Below, in pieces: positions 21,016 through 32,117 of a stretch of DNA of 64,000 nt. The stretch covers positions 43,083,335 through 43,147,334 of the forward strand of contig CM046003.1 of the NCBI GenBank assembly GCA_025175895.1. The letters are read 5' to 3'. Every line of letters starts with the position of its first letter. Position 1 is the stretch's first letter. This DNA comes from Wurfbainia villosa. Lineage: Eukaryota > Streptophyta > Magnoliopsida > Zingiberales > Zingiberaceae. The notes under the pieces are model-generated. The model did no database searches and was not told the DNA's origin. It worked only from the letters and a program-made list of their open reading frames with translations. Both the position numbers and the translations under genes were made by a program.

Positions 21016-22240
21016 TGATACTACTGGTACTTTTTCTACCTAATTCCCAATAGAAGAGTTAGCAGGTGACCCGTGGCCCATCCCCAAAACACCTGGTTCA
21101 GCCAAAGGGGAAAAGGAGAAACAGTTCGGGCGAGTGTTAGACGAAGCCATTGGTACGGGCGAGAGTTATCAGAAGCCATTGGCACAGGCGAGAGTTAGAT
21201 GAAGCCATTGGTACGGGCGAGAGTTGGACGAAGCCATTGACACGGGCGAGAGTTATCGGAAGTAATCGACACGGGCGTAAATACCCGAGGTCATCGGCAC
21301 GGACAAGTAGCGAGAGCCATCGGCACGGGCGAATGCTAGAAGCAAGGGACGCAGGTGGAAAAGAGGTGGAAGGCACTTCGCTAATAGAGGACTAGGAACT
21401 GGTTCAACTGGGCAAGTCCAGAGGCCAATGGGATGGAGGAAGGGTCAACTCAATCCAATCGACGCGAAAGAAGTTTGGTACGGGAAAAAGGAGAATTGGT
21501 TCGGTTTTAGGAGAAACCCTAAGGCTAGGTCACCTATGGTATAGGGGCCTAAGTTAACTTCACCCAAAGCAGAGGGGTGAGGGAAACAGTTTAACCTCGT
21601 TGCCTGAAAAGTAAAGGGAAAGGTGCTATGCAACGGCTTGGGGGGCCCCACGCAATATTCGGGGGAGTCCTCGTTCCTCATATTTGTAACAGAATTATTC
21701 TCCAGGAGGAGGTGGTGGCCACGTGTACGATGGAGATAATCCGCGACGTTACGTTGAAGGAGGAGGGAAGATAAAAGGGAGAGAGGGAGGAAAGAGAAGG
21801 GGATCGATCCGCGAGCATTGGCATCCAGCAAGAGAGAAGAGGAGACGAGAGAAAAGGAAGAACGGTCTTGCCAGAGAAGGAGGCCGGAGATCTGTTGTTT
21901 GTTAAGTCTCTTGTATTTTCCTCATCTTGTAACATCATTGTAAGAGATCCTTTCTCCTCCACCTTCGGAAACTTGCTCAGAAGGAGGATCTTCATAGTGA
22001 AAGTGCTTAGGCACCGCATCTGGTGAGAAACCTCACCCCCGTGGAGTAGGAATCCTTATTCCGAACCACGTTACATCTCGTGTCTGAATCTCGATTGCTG
22101 GTGTCGGGTTTTCGCATTTCGTCTACTTCATTTTCTTATTCTTTACTGATCGCTGCCGGGGGAGAATACTCCGAGACCTCCCTCATCGCCTCATCGCCTT
22201 GAAAACGGAGCGAACGGATTTTTCCCCCGCACCCGCATCA
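21016..22240 (+). repeat. R8 5' LTR (1225 bp)
   Basis: TGATACTACTGG ... CCCGCATCA. A TATA-like GATAAAAGG is near 21771. It includes a minisatellite at 21127-21345. Confidence 0.92.
21127..21345 (+). repeat. 29-bp minisatellite in the R8 LTR
   Basis: Seven to eight tandem units of GGGCGAGAGTTANNNGAAGC followed by CATTGGTAC or a variant; the last three units are degraded. The same array is at 35126-35345 in the 3' LTR. Confidence 0.8.
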
Positions 22241-22241
22241 G

Positions 22242-22260
22242 TCGGCGCCATCTGTGGGAA
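22242..22260 (+). other. R8 primer-binding site
   Basis: TCGGCGCCATCTGTGGGAA immediately follows the LTR. The GGCGCCA core is typical of Gypsy PBS sites; I cannot assign the tRNA with certainty. Confidence 0.6.
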
Positions 22261-22281
22261 CCATTTGAGCTGGACGTTGAG

Positions 22282-24410
22282 ATGCAACCCGAAGAAATGC
22301 AACAACCTGATATCTCTGTGGCGGAGGAGCGCCCCATCACCCTTCTACCATCGCAACTAAAGGCCTTAATGGATGATGCTATCACAGAAGCCCTCGCTAG
22401 AGAAAGGAGAAGGACCGGATATCTGCATCCGCACTCCGAGGAACCTTCTTCCAGAGATCCCCTCCCAGAAATGCCTCCTCCCTCTCATACCGCTGCCTAT
22501 GGTGAGGTGTTGCCTGGAGGCGGACTCGGGGGAAGAACACCCCAGAATACTACGCCCTTCACCCAAACGCGCCGGGAGGAACAGGGTGAAAGTCAATCAA
22601 CCAGACCTCCGGAGTTCTACGAACCTAGCCCCTTCACGATGGACATTCTTTCGGAGCTCCCTCCATCCTACTTCCGAAATTCTCAGGTCAGTAAGTACGA
22701 CGGTTCGACGGATCCGGAAGAGCACATATCGCAATTCGATGGAGCGACCTCGCTTCACTGTTATACTGACGCTCTCAAGTGTCGAGTCTTCCGGACCACC
22801 CTGATTGGTTCGGCGCAAAAGTGGTTCACTACTCTGCCCCCGGGATCTATCACCTGTTTCGCTGACTTCCAGAGAATGTTCAGTCGAGAATTTGTCAGCT
22901 GTAAGGCGTATAAGCAAGACGCCTCTATGTTAATGCATATCACCCAGGGACCTTCAGAATCCCTTAGGGGGTATATCCATCGATTCACCTCAGCAGCTAG
23001 GGGAATCCGCACCGATCCAATCCTTCCGGTGCCATTCGACGGTGAAGGAGGGCCCCTTCCTTAGTTCCTTGCTGAGACAGCCTATGGATAGCTATGAAGA
23101 GCTACTGAGCCGTGCAGAGTAGTTTATCCGCGAAGAAGAAGGATTAAGGGTGATGAGAGCCGAGCGAACTGCCGCAACAGTCCCAACTGAAAGGGCTCGT
23201 CCCGCTGCTCCTCAAGCTCCCCCTCGACGGGAGTATACAAGACCTTTTCGGCACGAGGCTCCGAGGCCTCGACCAATGCTACAGGGAGTTCGCCCTGCCC
23301 CGCCATTGAAAATCATGGCTGCTGAAGTGCTTCCTCCTGTGAGGACTTGGAAAGAACGTGAAATGGAGTTCTACGATCAACAGGGTTTGCTACAACGACC
23401 CTTGGGACATAGAGGTATCCCGCGTAATCCCCCAGCCCCGTTCTTCTGCCAATATCATACAGAGTATGGTCACACTAGCAATCGATGTTTCAAGCTACAA
23501 GAAGAACTAGATCACCTCCATGTTGCATATCCGCAATTGAGGTATCAAGCCGGAGGAACGGCATGGCGAGGCCCCCGAACCAATGTCGCCCGTCCGGGGC
23601 CGTATAATCAACAACCTCGGGTCACTTTCCCCCAAATGCCGTCCCGAGAGGTGGTCTCTCAAGAAGGTCCATCAGGTGAGGGCCCTTCCTCCGCTTCAGA
23701 TGACCTTCCCCCTCGGGGAGTTATCCATGTGATAGCCGGAGGACCTACAGACGGGGACTCTAACAGGGCACGGAAGTCATACGCCCGTCTTATGGAGAGT
23801 TTGGCCATCATCATCGACCAGACTGTACAAGCGGCGCCGCCCATTTCGTTCGGGCCAGAAGATCTGCAGGGTGTTCTGCTGCCTCATACAGATGCCTTGG
23901 TTATCCGTATATCCCTGGCTAATTATGAAGTGGCCCGGGTGCTAGTTGATTCGGGGAGCTCTGTCAACATCCTCTTCCAGGAGGCCTTCAGGCAGATGCA
24001 ACTGGGAAATGGCCAGCTAGAAAATGTGTCCACTCCTTTCGATTCGCGGGCACATGGTCCACCCAACGGGGCAGATTTCATTGCCTTTAACTCTGGGTGA
24101 AAAGCCCCGCCAAAAAACTAGTATAATCCCTTTCCTTATCGTGGATGCTCCATCCACTTATAACGCTATTCTTGGGCGCCCTTTCCTCACCCTTTTTCAG
24201 GCCGTGGCTTCCCCGTACCACCAGAAGCTGAAATTTCCAGTGGGACAATTGGTGGGAGAAGTTCGTGGAGAACAGAAGGCCTCCCGGAGCTGCTATGTGC
24301 AAATGGTTCGGGACGATCAAAAGAAGGCCAGAACTGAAGACCTAAAAGGCAAAGCGCTATCGCTATCGACGTCAAGGCCCTGGAGAATTCCCCCAAGGCC
24401 GATAAGATAG
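22282..24410 (+). pseudogene. R8 gag and protease (frameshifted)
   Basis: Starts 22 bases after the PBS. Frame 1 (22282-23064) holds a Retrotrans_gag-type domain (YDGSTDPEEHI, AQKWFTTLPPGSI, F-Q-R-M-F). A frameshift near 23045 moves coding to frame 2 (TAG at about 23129, then 23150-24100). That part has a CQYHTEYGHTSNRC zinc-binding motif typical of this clade and the aspartic protease active site DSGSS (codons from 23948). A second frameshift near 24060 moves it to frame 3, with the protease flap-side motif YNAILGRP. The product of an intact copy would be the particle protein and the retropepsin that matures it. This copy cannot make either as one chain. Confidence 0.88.
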
Positions 24411-24466
24411 AGGAGGGAGAACTGGTGGAGATTGCTCCGGGAAAGGCCACACGGATAGCATAACAG

Positions 24467-25860
24467 TTGGATATCAAAGGAGAGCTGGTGGCCTGCTTAA
24501 AGGAGAATGAGGACATCTTTGCAAGAGATGTGCATGATCTCACGGGTATCCATCCTCAAGTAGCGGAACACCACCTCAACATCATTAGAGGAGCCCGACC
24601 CGTCCAACAGAAGAGGCGACATTTTGGACCCGAGAAAGACAAGATCATAGCTGAGGAGGTGGATAAGCTACTAAAAGCGGGCCATGTAAAGGAAATCCAG
24701 TTTCCCGAATGGGTTTCTAATGTAGTCTTGGTCCCCAAGCCTTCTGGGCAATGGAAGATGTGTATCGACTTCCGTGATTTGAATAAAGCATGCCCTAAAG
24801 ACTGCTACCCCTTGCCTCGTATTGATCAATTGGTGGATTCTACTGTAGGATATGAAGTGGTTTCCCTAATGGATGCATATCAGGGATATCATCAAATACC
24901 TTTGGCCGAAGAGGATCGAAAGAGGGTTAGCTTTGTGACTGCAGGGGGATTATATGCCTATGTGGTCATGCCGTTCGGATTGAAGAACGCCGGGGCTACA
25001 TATCAGCGCCTTATGGACAAAATTTTTGCGGAACAGAAAGGGAAGAATGTGGAGGTCTACGTGGATGACATCCTGGTCAAGTCGAAGGTCACTCGGAATT
25101 TAGTCAAGGACTTGAATGAAACCTTCGCTACGTTAAGGCGATTTAATATGAAGCTAAACCCTAATAAATGCTTGTTCGGGGTAAAAAGTGGTAAGTTCTT
25201 GGGGTACATTGTGACTGAGAAGGGGTTGCAAGCCAACCCCGAGAAGGTGAAGGCCTTATGCAACATGAAATCACCTACTAACCTGCAAGAGACCCAGAAG
25301 TTGGTGGGCAAAATTGTTTCTTTATCCTGATTCATAGCCAGATCGGCGGACAAAGGGCTACCTTTCTTCAAGATCTTACGCAAAGCTACCAAATTTCAGT
25401 GGGATGATCAATGTGAACAAGCTTTCTAGGAGTTGAAGAGATATCTGGCCGGACTCCCGTTACTGGCTAAACCAATACAGGGAGAACCACTATGGATGTA
25501 TCTGGCCGTCTCAGAAGGAGCCGTTAGTTCGGTATTACTGAAACAAGAAGGTTCTCACCAACAACCTATTTACTATACCAGCCATATTCTGAAGGGGGCA
25601 GAATTCTGTTATACGGAGTTAGAGAAGCTGGCATATATCCTAGTGCTAACCGCCCGCAAACTGAGGCCATACTTTTTGGCTCATCCTATCACCGTTTTAA
25701 CACACAGCGAATTGGGCAAGGTCGTCACTAAGCCAAATTTCTCGGGAAGGTTAGCCAAATGGGTGATAGAGCTAAGCGAGTATGATATACACTACCAACC
25801 TCGCACGGTCATCAAGGCCCAGGCACTCGCTGATTTCCTGGCCGAGGTACCTTGTGGTTC
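24467..25860 (+). pseudogene. R8 reverse transcriptase and RNase H
   Basis: Ty3-gypsy RT with VLVPKPSGQWKMCIDFRDLN, MPFGLKNAGATYQRLMD and the catalytic YVDD at 25058-25069. It continues in the same frame into the usual RNase H (YTELEKLAYILV, LTHSELGKV). The frame is stopped at 25328 (TGA where arginine is expected) and at about 25427 (TAG). Catalytic RT aspartates are present. It would copy element RNA into DNA inside particles if whole. Confidence 0.92.
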
Positions 25861-26425
25861 GGAAGAAGGTTCAGCTATGAAGGAGAGAGAACCAAAGGCA
25901 TGGAATATATTCGTAGATGGCTCCTCAGGATCTACAGGCAGTGGTGTTGGTGTTCTATTAATTACCCCGGAGGGTGAAGAAACTCGATTAGCCGTTCGCC
26001 TGGAATATCGGGCATCTAATAATGAAGCGGAATATGAAGCTATCCTAGCGGGATTGCGGTACTAAAGCGAGGGGGCTTCTTCCATTGTGATCCACTCGGA
26101 TTTCCAGTTGGTAATATCCCAACTTCAAGGTTCTTTTGCGGTTCGGGAGGAAAGGCTGCACAAGTACTTGAAAGCTTTTGAGAGAGAAAAAGCTCAATTT
26201 CATCAAGTCCTCTTGAAGCAAATCCCGCGGGAGCACAATGAGAAGGCCGATGAATTGGCTCGGATGGCTAGCGCTGTGGGAGGAATGAAATCATCGGAGA
26301 CGATCCAGGCGAGAATTCACACTTCCTTAGCAATATACAACATAGAGGGAGATGCACCCGAATCAAGCCTAATTCTTGATTGGAGAACCGATATCATAGC
26401 TTATTTACACGGGGAAGATTCCTGA
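25861..26425 (+). pseudogene. R8 second (archaeal-type) RNase H
   Basis: After the first RNase H the chain has WNIFVDGSSGS (Asp at 25916), NNEAEYEAIL and, past an in-frame TAA at 26063, HSDFQLVISQ and REHNEKADELA. This order, D..E..D..H-x-A-D, is a second RNase H of the archaeal type, found in the Tat group of plant Ty3-gypsy elements. All expected acidic residues are visible. Stops at 26063 and 26423 break it. Confidence 0.85.
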
Positions 26426-27604
26426 AGGGAAAATTGCGCATCTACTTTAATACACCGAGCCAAACGGTTCATCCTCTTAAATGAAGACCTGTACAAGACC
26501 TCTTTCGGGCGACCCTTGTTAAAATGCCTAGGAAAGGAGGATGCGGAATGGGTACTCCGGGAGATCCATGAAGGATGCTACAGCAATAATTTAGGAGGGA
26601 GAGCTTTAGCAAGAAAGACCTTGTTGGCCGGATACTTTTGGCCTACTCTTCAACGAGATGCGGCTCGTATAGTGCAAAGTTGCATCGCTTGTCAGAAACA
26701 TAGCAACCGTTCTGAGCGACCAGCTGAGTTAATGAAAGCTGTAGTCTCTTCCTGTCCTTTTGATCAATGGGGAATGGATATAGTGGGTCCGATGCCAACG
26801 ACACCTTTCACGTAAGAGGTTTTTATTGGTCGCTGTGGATTATTTTTCCAAATGGGTGGAGGCCGAGCCCTTAGCCAAAATTACTGAGAATGCCGTAATA
26901 CAGTTCTTATGGAGAAATATCATTTGTCGGTATGGTATCCCTCAGAAAATAGTCAGTGATAATGGGCGACAATTCCAGGGGAAAAAGATTCAAGAATGGT
27001 GCCAAAGTCTCAACATTCAGTAAGCTTTCACTTCGGTAGCTCACCCTCAAGCGAATGGACAAGTGGAGGTAACTAACAGGATCCTCATTCAAGGATTAAA
27101 GACCAAGTTGGGTGCTCAGAGGGGAAACTGGGTGGAAGAGCTACCAGGCGTCCTGTGGGCCTATCGAACCACACCTAAGACAGCGACAGGAGAGACTCCC
27201 TTTAGTTTGGTATATGGGGCGGAGGCCGTTATTCCGGTCGAAGTTTTGTTGGATAGCGCTCGGGTAAAAGCATACGAGCCAGATCAGAACCAACTTATCC
27301 GAAGCACCGAATTAGATCTGGTGGAGGAAAGGCGGGAGATGGCCCGGAGGCGAGTGGAATTTTACAAGCAGAGAGTTCAGCGAGCCTTTAATAAGAAAGT
27401 GGTGCCTCGGAGATTTCAAGAAGGAGATTGGGTTTTGTGTAAGGTCAATCCCGCTGGAGATCCTGGAAAGTTGGCTCCCAACTGGGAGGGACCTTCTGAG
27501 ATCTTTGCGTAGCAGGGTCAGCATATTATCTGAAAGACGACCAAGGCAAAGAGCTTCCACGACCTTGGAACGCCCTTCACTTGAAGCTCTTTCACACTGT
27601 ATGA
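26426..27604 (+). pseudogene. R8 integrase
   Basis: The H2C2 zinc domain is in frame 2 (CIACQKHSN near 26680). The catalytic core Asp is at 26777 (WGMDIVGP). After a break near 26813 frame 3 continues with VAVDYFSKW, Asp at 26958 (SDNG) and Glu at 27066 (QVEVTNR), so the D-D-E triad is conserved. There is a TAA at 27021 and a last frameshift near 27510 before the C-terminal end (LHLKLFHTV, stop 27602). No chromodomain is seen. Confidence 0.9.
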
Positions 27605-27801
27605 GAAATATGAAATAGAAAGGGAGAAATTATGAAACTCAGAGGGGGTGTTTATTGAATTGATTATATCGATGGAATGCCAAATGCTCTCTAAATTTCA
27701 TTAAGGGGTTATTTACAAGGGCAATACGGTATTACCAATGAGTATTGAAGGAAAAACAGAAAAACAGAAAGGAAATTCCCGTTTCGAAATGAGATATTGT
27801 A
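27605..27801 (+). other. Spacer between R8 pol and the antisense cassette
   Basis: No frame; convergent 3' ends of pol (plus strand) and antisense gene 4 (minus strand) meet here. Confidence 0.6.
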
Positions 27802-29652
27802 TTACAGCTTAAATCGTTCAGGAGGATAACGTTTGAACCCAGCCTCCCAATTTAAAGAAAATGAAGGATGAGTTGGAGGAGGCAATCCCTGAGCGGCATA
27901 TTGTCTAACTGCATCATTAAATCCGTCCTGATAAGTGGCGCGCATTAAAATAACGAGTCGCTCCTGGCGGGGCGGTGTCGAGCTTCGTTCGTCGCCTCGC
28001 ACCTTTCTTGCCGTCGCGAAGATTTTGACGCACGTCCACATAGCGCCGTGACACCTCCATAATTGCGTCAGCCAGAGTGGAAACATCATCGGCTCGAGAG
28101 CTTTGGTCCTGCTGCACAAGATGCGTCATCTCCACCATATTCCGACGCATAGAGGCCGAAATCCCTTCCACCGCTTCAGAATAAGATCTGGTCCGGACGA
28201 GTTCAGTGTTCATCCTCTGAAGAGAAGTCTCTTGCCTGCGTAGACGGGCATGAGCATGCGCCCGGGAATTTATAAGGGAGGAGTTTTCTTGTACCTCCTT
28301 ACACAAGCGGGTGCGGAGGTCCCCTATCTTATCCTGTGCTCGTTGGTATTGAACTTGAAGGCGAGCGATGGTGTCCGCGTCCTGTTGCTTCCCCTTGAGG
28401 AGCTCTGCTACCTGCCCTCGAAGACGCAATAGCTCTTGAGCTGAGGATGATTCCGTGTCAAGAGAACTTGATGGGATTTCTATTTGAGGACAAGTGGCCC
28501 CGCCCGGACTGGTTGTTCCTTTATCGCGATAATGTCAGCATCTTTTTGAATTTGCTGGCGAGCTTCAGTTAATTGCTCCTGGCACAAGCGCAATTGTTGT
28601 GATAGAAGTTGTTCTCGGCTCTGAGCATTCGCCAAGTCTTCCCGTTGCTGCCGCTCCCATTCTTGAGCTTGGGTTCGGTATTGATGAAGGGAGCAACCCA
28701 ATTCTTGATGATTGGTCAGGGCCTACATACCGATTGAGGAGAAAAGAAATGAGTCAGTTAAACAAAGATAAGGAAATTGACTAAGAAAACGTACCAGGTC
28801 CAAAGCATGACGCAGGCCTTCCATACGAGGAGTCATCTCCTCTAAGTTCAGGATTCGAAGACTCCTGGGAGAAAGGGAGGAAGATGGGACGGATGACGTC
28901 GGAGGGTGAATTTCACCTGCAAAGGGGAGAATGGAGGCGGTATTTATTGGTGGAGAACGGAGAGAGGGAGGAGTCTCATTCAAAAGGCCCATGGAAGTGG
29001 TGGTCAAGGATGGCATATCCGGAGATGCGGGGGGAATGGGCGTCATGTTTGTCTGGGAGATGAAGTCAGAAGAAAAGATGGAAGGAGGCTGATCGGAGGA
29101 GGGTTCTAGAGGAGATGAGATGATGAGCACTGGGTCGGGGAAGCCTTCAATGGAGATTTTAGAAGCAGAAGGACCCTGGTTAGGGTCCACAGGAAGGGAA
29201 GGACTCTTCAGGCGATAAACAAAGGGGGAAGCTGGCGGTGAAGGAATATCAATCGCCATGGGTTCATGAGAGGAATAACGGGACGGGGAAAGAGAAGATG
29301 GGGGTGGTATAACCTCTGTCACCGGCTGGCATGAGGGCATCTCCTTCCCAGATGCCTCCCCAGGTTGCAGGGAAGAAGAGGGCGATTTCTGAATATCATT
29401 GACAGAAGGAGGCAAAGGGGGAAAGTTAGGGCTTGTACAGGTAGGAGGAAGTGAAGAGGGACTGATGACCCCGGCTTCCTTTGGGATGGGGGTAGCGAAA
29501 GTCGCCGAAGGAGGAGAGGGAGAACGACGAGGTGATTCCTGTATGGTGGTGATTGAAGGAGGTGAAGAAGAAGAAGAAGCTAAGGGCTGACTGATGCCCT
29601 GTTTGCGATTCGTATAGCGGCCCGCTATTTCCTGGAAGAAGGTGGAATGCAT
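27802..29652 (-). pseudogene. R8 antisense gene 4: Ser/Pro-rich and coiled-coil protein, spliced
   Basis: Exon 1 (29652-28795) encodes 286 residues, mostly Ser/Pro-rich (many SPP and PPS), ending in a heptad-like LRILNLEEMTPRMEGL. A GT-AG intron (28794-28723, 72 nt) splices in phase 0 to exon 2, a Gln/Glu-rich coiled coil (QLLSQQLRLCQEQLTEARQ). A frameshift near 28510 leads to more coil (KGKQQDADTIARLQVQYQRA), and another near 27960 to the end RYPPERFKL, stop at 27804. No homologue was seen in R13, whose matching part is missing. Function unknown. Architecture (disordered, then coiled coil, same short intron size) echoes gene 1. Confidence 0.6.
28723..28794 (-). other. Predicted intron of antisense gene 4 (72 nt)
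   Basis: Donor ACCTG|GTACG, pyrimidine-rich middle, acceptor TATGTAG|GCC. Removal keeps the frame open into the coiled-coil exon. Confidence 0.6.
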
Positions 29653-29880
29653 CTCGGATATCTGAAAATAACGAAAGACGAGGAACCGAGAAGAAAAGAT
29701 AGAAGAAACGAAATTTGACGGCGGAGGAGCAAACGAGTGAAGCAGAAGGAAACCAAAAGACGAGGGGATGAAGGTAGCAGAAGAAACGAAGGCGAAAGGG
29801 TCCCCTATAAAAGGAGGAGTTAAGGGGCTTCGCGTCGGTAGTGAAAGGGAAAGAAGGATTTATTTTTCCTAAATAGCCCA

Positions 29881-30705
29881 TTATATATGAGATGCTATCC
29901 CCGCAGAGCGGAAGTTTATCCCCGTGTGGTGGTGGAACGGAAGAACCGAGACTCCTCGGTTACTATTTACTCTATATATGAGATGCTATCCCCGCAGAGC
30001 GGAAGTTTATCCCCGTGTGGTGGTGGAACGGAAGAACCGAGACTCCTCGGTTACTATTTACTCTATATATGAGATGCTATCACCGCAGAGCGGAAGTTTA
30101 TCCCCGTGTGGTGGTGGAACGGAAGAACCGAGACTCCTCGATTACTATTTACTCTATATATGAGATGCTATCCCCGCAGAGCGAAAGTTTATCCCCGTGT
30201 GGTGGTGGAACGGAAGAACCGAGACTCCTCGGTTACTATTTACTCTATATATGAGATGCTATCCCCGCAGAGCGAAAGTTTATCCCCGTGTGGTGGTGGA
30301 ACGAAAGAACCGAGACTCCTCGGTTACTATTTACTCTATATATGAGATGCTATCCTCGCAGAGCGGAAGTTTATCCCCGTGTGGTGGTGGAACAGAAGAA
30401 CCGAGACTCCTCGGTTACTATTTACTCTATATATGAGATGCTATCCCTGCAGAGAGAAAGTTTATCCCCGTGTGGTGGTGGAACGGAAGAACCGAGACTC
30501 CTCGGTTACTATTTACTCTATATATGAGATGCTATCCCCGCAGAGCGGAAGTTTATCCCCGTGTGGTGGTGGAACGGAAGAACCGAGACTCCTCGGTTAT
30601 TATTTACTCTATTTATGCATATTGCTATCCCCGCAAAGCGGAAGATATCCCCGTGTGGTGGTGAAACGGAAGAACCGAAATTCCTCGGTTATTATTTGCC
30701 CTATG
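29881..30705. repeat. 91-bp tandem array (nine units) in the R8 3' region
   Basis: Units start near 29883 and every 91 bp to 30611. Eight are almost identical (GAGATGCTATCCCCGCAGAG ... CTCCTCGGTTACTATTTACT) and the ninth is degraded. They are head to tail without spacers. The array separates antisense gene 4 from genes 1-3. Similar 3' tandem repeats are known in Ogre/Tat-type elements. The short plus-strand frames here are artefacts of the repeat. Confidence 0.92.
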
Positions 30706-30985
30706 TCTCAGTTGCTTGTATTAATTAACTTTATATGGTTGTATTCTTGTGCAATAGAAGAGTCGGCTCGTCTAAGGGGTCTATATACCCAGCAGATTGA
30801 AAAGACGGGAGAGCCGAAATATGCCCCAAATTACACATAAATACAAAAGGAGTAAAGAGTAGTACAACTCAGAAGGTCCTGGAGGAAGGAGATAAACTAG
30901 GGAAGTTCGATGATACGGGAGAACTACATACTCCCAGCCATCTACAAGGAGAAACAACAAGAGAAACCCTAATACATCTAGGGTA
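30706..30985. other. Unassigned spacer of R8
   Basis: AT-rich, no coding frame or repeat seen. Confidence 0.5.
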
Positions 30986-31261
30986 TTACAATTCTTTGTT
31001 AGGCGAAACGGATGGAGTTTCTTTGCGTGGTCGCGGTTGGCGCAGTAGCTGTTGAAGATAAGACTGCTTCAAGAAGATTTGCTTGGACAGTTCTTTTTGG
31101 GACCCGATCAGTTGTTGGCACAGGGAACGATTGTTGGCGGAGGTTTCCTCTAGCTGTTGCTGTAAACACTTCACTTGTTCCTCCAAGATGACTATGTACC
31201 GACGGTCATTTATCTGTTCTTTAGAAGGCGAGGAACTCGCCTGCTCGATATTACATCCCAT
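30986..31261 (-). CDS. R8 antisense gene 3: small coiled-coil protein (91 aa)
   Basis: Open from ATG 31261 (MGCNIEQ) to 30986. The middle is a coiled coil (ILEEQVKCLQQQLEET) and the second half has SKQIFLKQSYLQQLLRQ. The R13 copy at 60641 has the equivalent LEEQVTNLKRNL and SKHIFIQQSYLRQLF, so protein-level similarity is clear even though that copy has stops. A TATA box TATAAAAA lies about 55-62 nt upstream; the R13 copy has TATAAAAA at the matching place. It follows genes 1 and 2 on the same strand. No known domain recognised; function unknown. Confidence 0.65.
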   Translation of the reverse strand: MGCNIEQASSSPSKEQINDRRYIVILEEQVKCLQQQLEETSANNRSLCQQLIGSQKELSKQIFLKQSYLQQLLRQPRPRKETPSVSPNKEL

Positions 31262-31315
31262 GACAAGCAAAGGAGAAAGAAGAATGGTGGAAACTATCAG
31301 GTAAAGGTCGGTGGA

Positions 31316-31323
31316 TTTTTATA
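31316..31323 (-). promoter_or_regulatory. TATA box of R8 antisense gene 3
   Basis: Minus strand GCTATAAAAATCC; the R13 counterpart TCTATAAAAACC is at 60551-60559. Confidence 0.6.
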
Positions 31324-31619
31324 GCAACGAAGGGGAGGAACGCCTTTATTGGTAGAAGAGGTAGGGACCATAAATGCCAGTAAAGAAAGGGAAACGTGGA
31401 GGCAGTAGTGGAAAGGTCGACGGGCAGACAACCGTAATTAAGAGGGTCCGAATCCCTGAGAACTGACAGAAAAGTGTGGTTCGGATCCGGGTACCATCCT
31501 TCTGAAAATAGAAACCTTACTTCTACCGAAAAAAAAAAAGAAAGAAGGCGAGACAAAAGCAGATATCATTTTCCTTCTTTGTTTCATTAATATATTTGAA
31601 ATAATTACATTGGCTTGAT

Positions 31620-32078
31620 TTATACAGACTTTCCCCGATTACTCTTGACAGATGAGACGGGAGATGTCTCTTTGGAGGGAGAAGGAGCCAATACAACTCT
31701 GAAGCGTTCGCCTTGGGGTGGAGGAAGAACTGTTGGACCTTCATCGAAAGGGGAAGGACAAGTCCTCGCTGAAGGAACTGGCACGAACGCCAATGCTGGC
31801 GGAAGTGGGGGAAGATCAGCGGCCGCATGAGGATCTCCCACCGTATACTCCCACGTGAAGGGGGGATTCCACACCCTGTTGCGGAAGGAGGGGAAAGGAG
31901 CGCGGAAGGATCTCCCGAGGAGGTGGGAGTTGGACCGGAAGGCGGAAAAGGTAGGGGATGGAAGATCATGGCGGCGGTTACGGGTCTCCAAATCTGCATC
32001 ATCCTCAGAGACCCAGTCCTGTATTTCAAAAGATTCTGATTCCGAAGAAATTTCAATGGGATGCCCTGCTGAAGCCAT
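31620..32078 (-). CDS. R8 antisense gene 2: 152-aa conserved protein
   Basis: Start MASAGHPIEISS at 32078, matching MASIGHPIDISS of the R13 copy at 59737; lengths are 152 and 151 aa. Conserved blocks: the N-terminus; PFPSFRNRVWNPPFTWEY (R13: PFPSFDNWVWNPITIWEY); GDPHAAADLPPLPPA (R13: GDPKALAILPPLPPA); FRVVLAPS near the end. An acidic Ser-rich N-terminal part precedes the Trp-containing core. The longer frame up to 32405 is not conserved and crosses the promoter. A TATA box TATAAAT is about 40 nt upstream in both copies. No known family recognised. Conservation of length, start and Trp/Pro core argues for a real product. Confidence 0.7.
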   Translation of the reverse strand: MASAGHPIEISSESESFEIQDWVSEDDADLETRNRRHDLPSPTFSAFRSNSHLLGRSFRAPFPSFRNRVWNPPFTWEYTVGDPHAAADLPPLPPALAFVPVPSARTCPSPFDEGPTVLPPPQGERFRVVLAPSPSKETSPVSSVKSNRGKSV

Positions 32079-32117
32079 GATGGTAAGATAACAGGACGAA
32101 GACAAGGGGGACGAAGG

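Noticed and set aside
21137..21395. Two opposite-strand frames of about 80 aa, repeated at 35136-35394
   Set aside because: They lie over the 29-bp LTR minisatellite; no homology and present only because of the repeat.
29881..30705. CRISPR-like array
   Set aside because: Units are contiguous with no spacers and the context is a plant retrotransposon.
29887..30840. Series of 79-aa plus-strand frames
   Set aside because: Each is a window over the 91-bp tandem repeat, shifted by one unit; no start context or homology.
31083..31304. 73-aa cysteine-rich plus-strand frame
   Set aside because: Shadow of antisense gene 3; cysteines come from the complement of its Gln/Ala codons.
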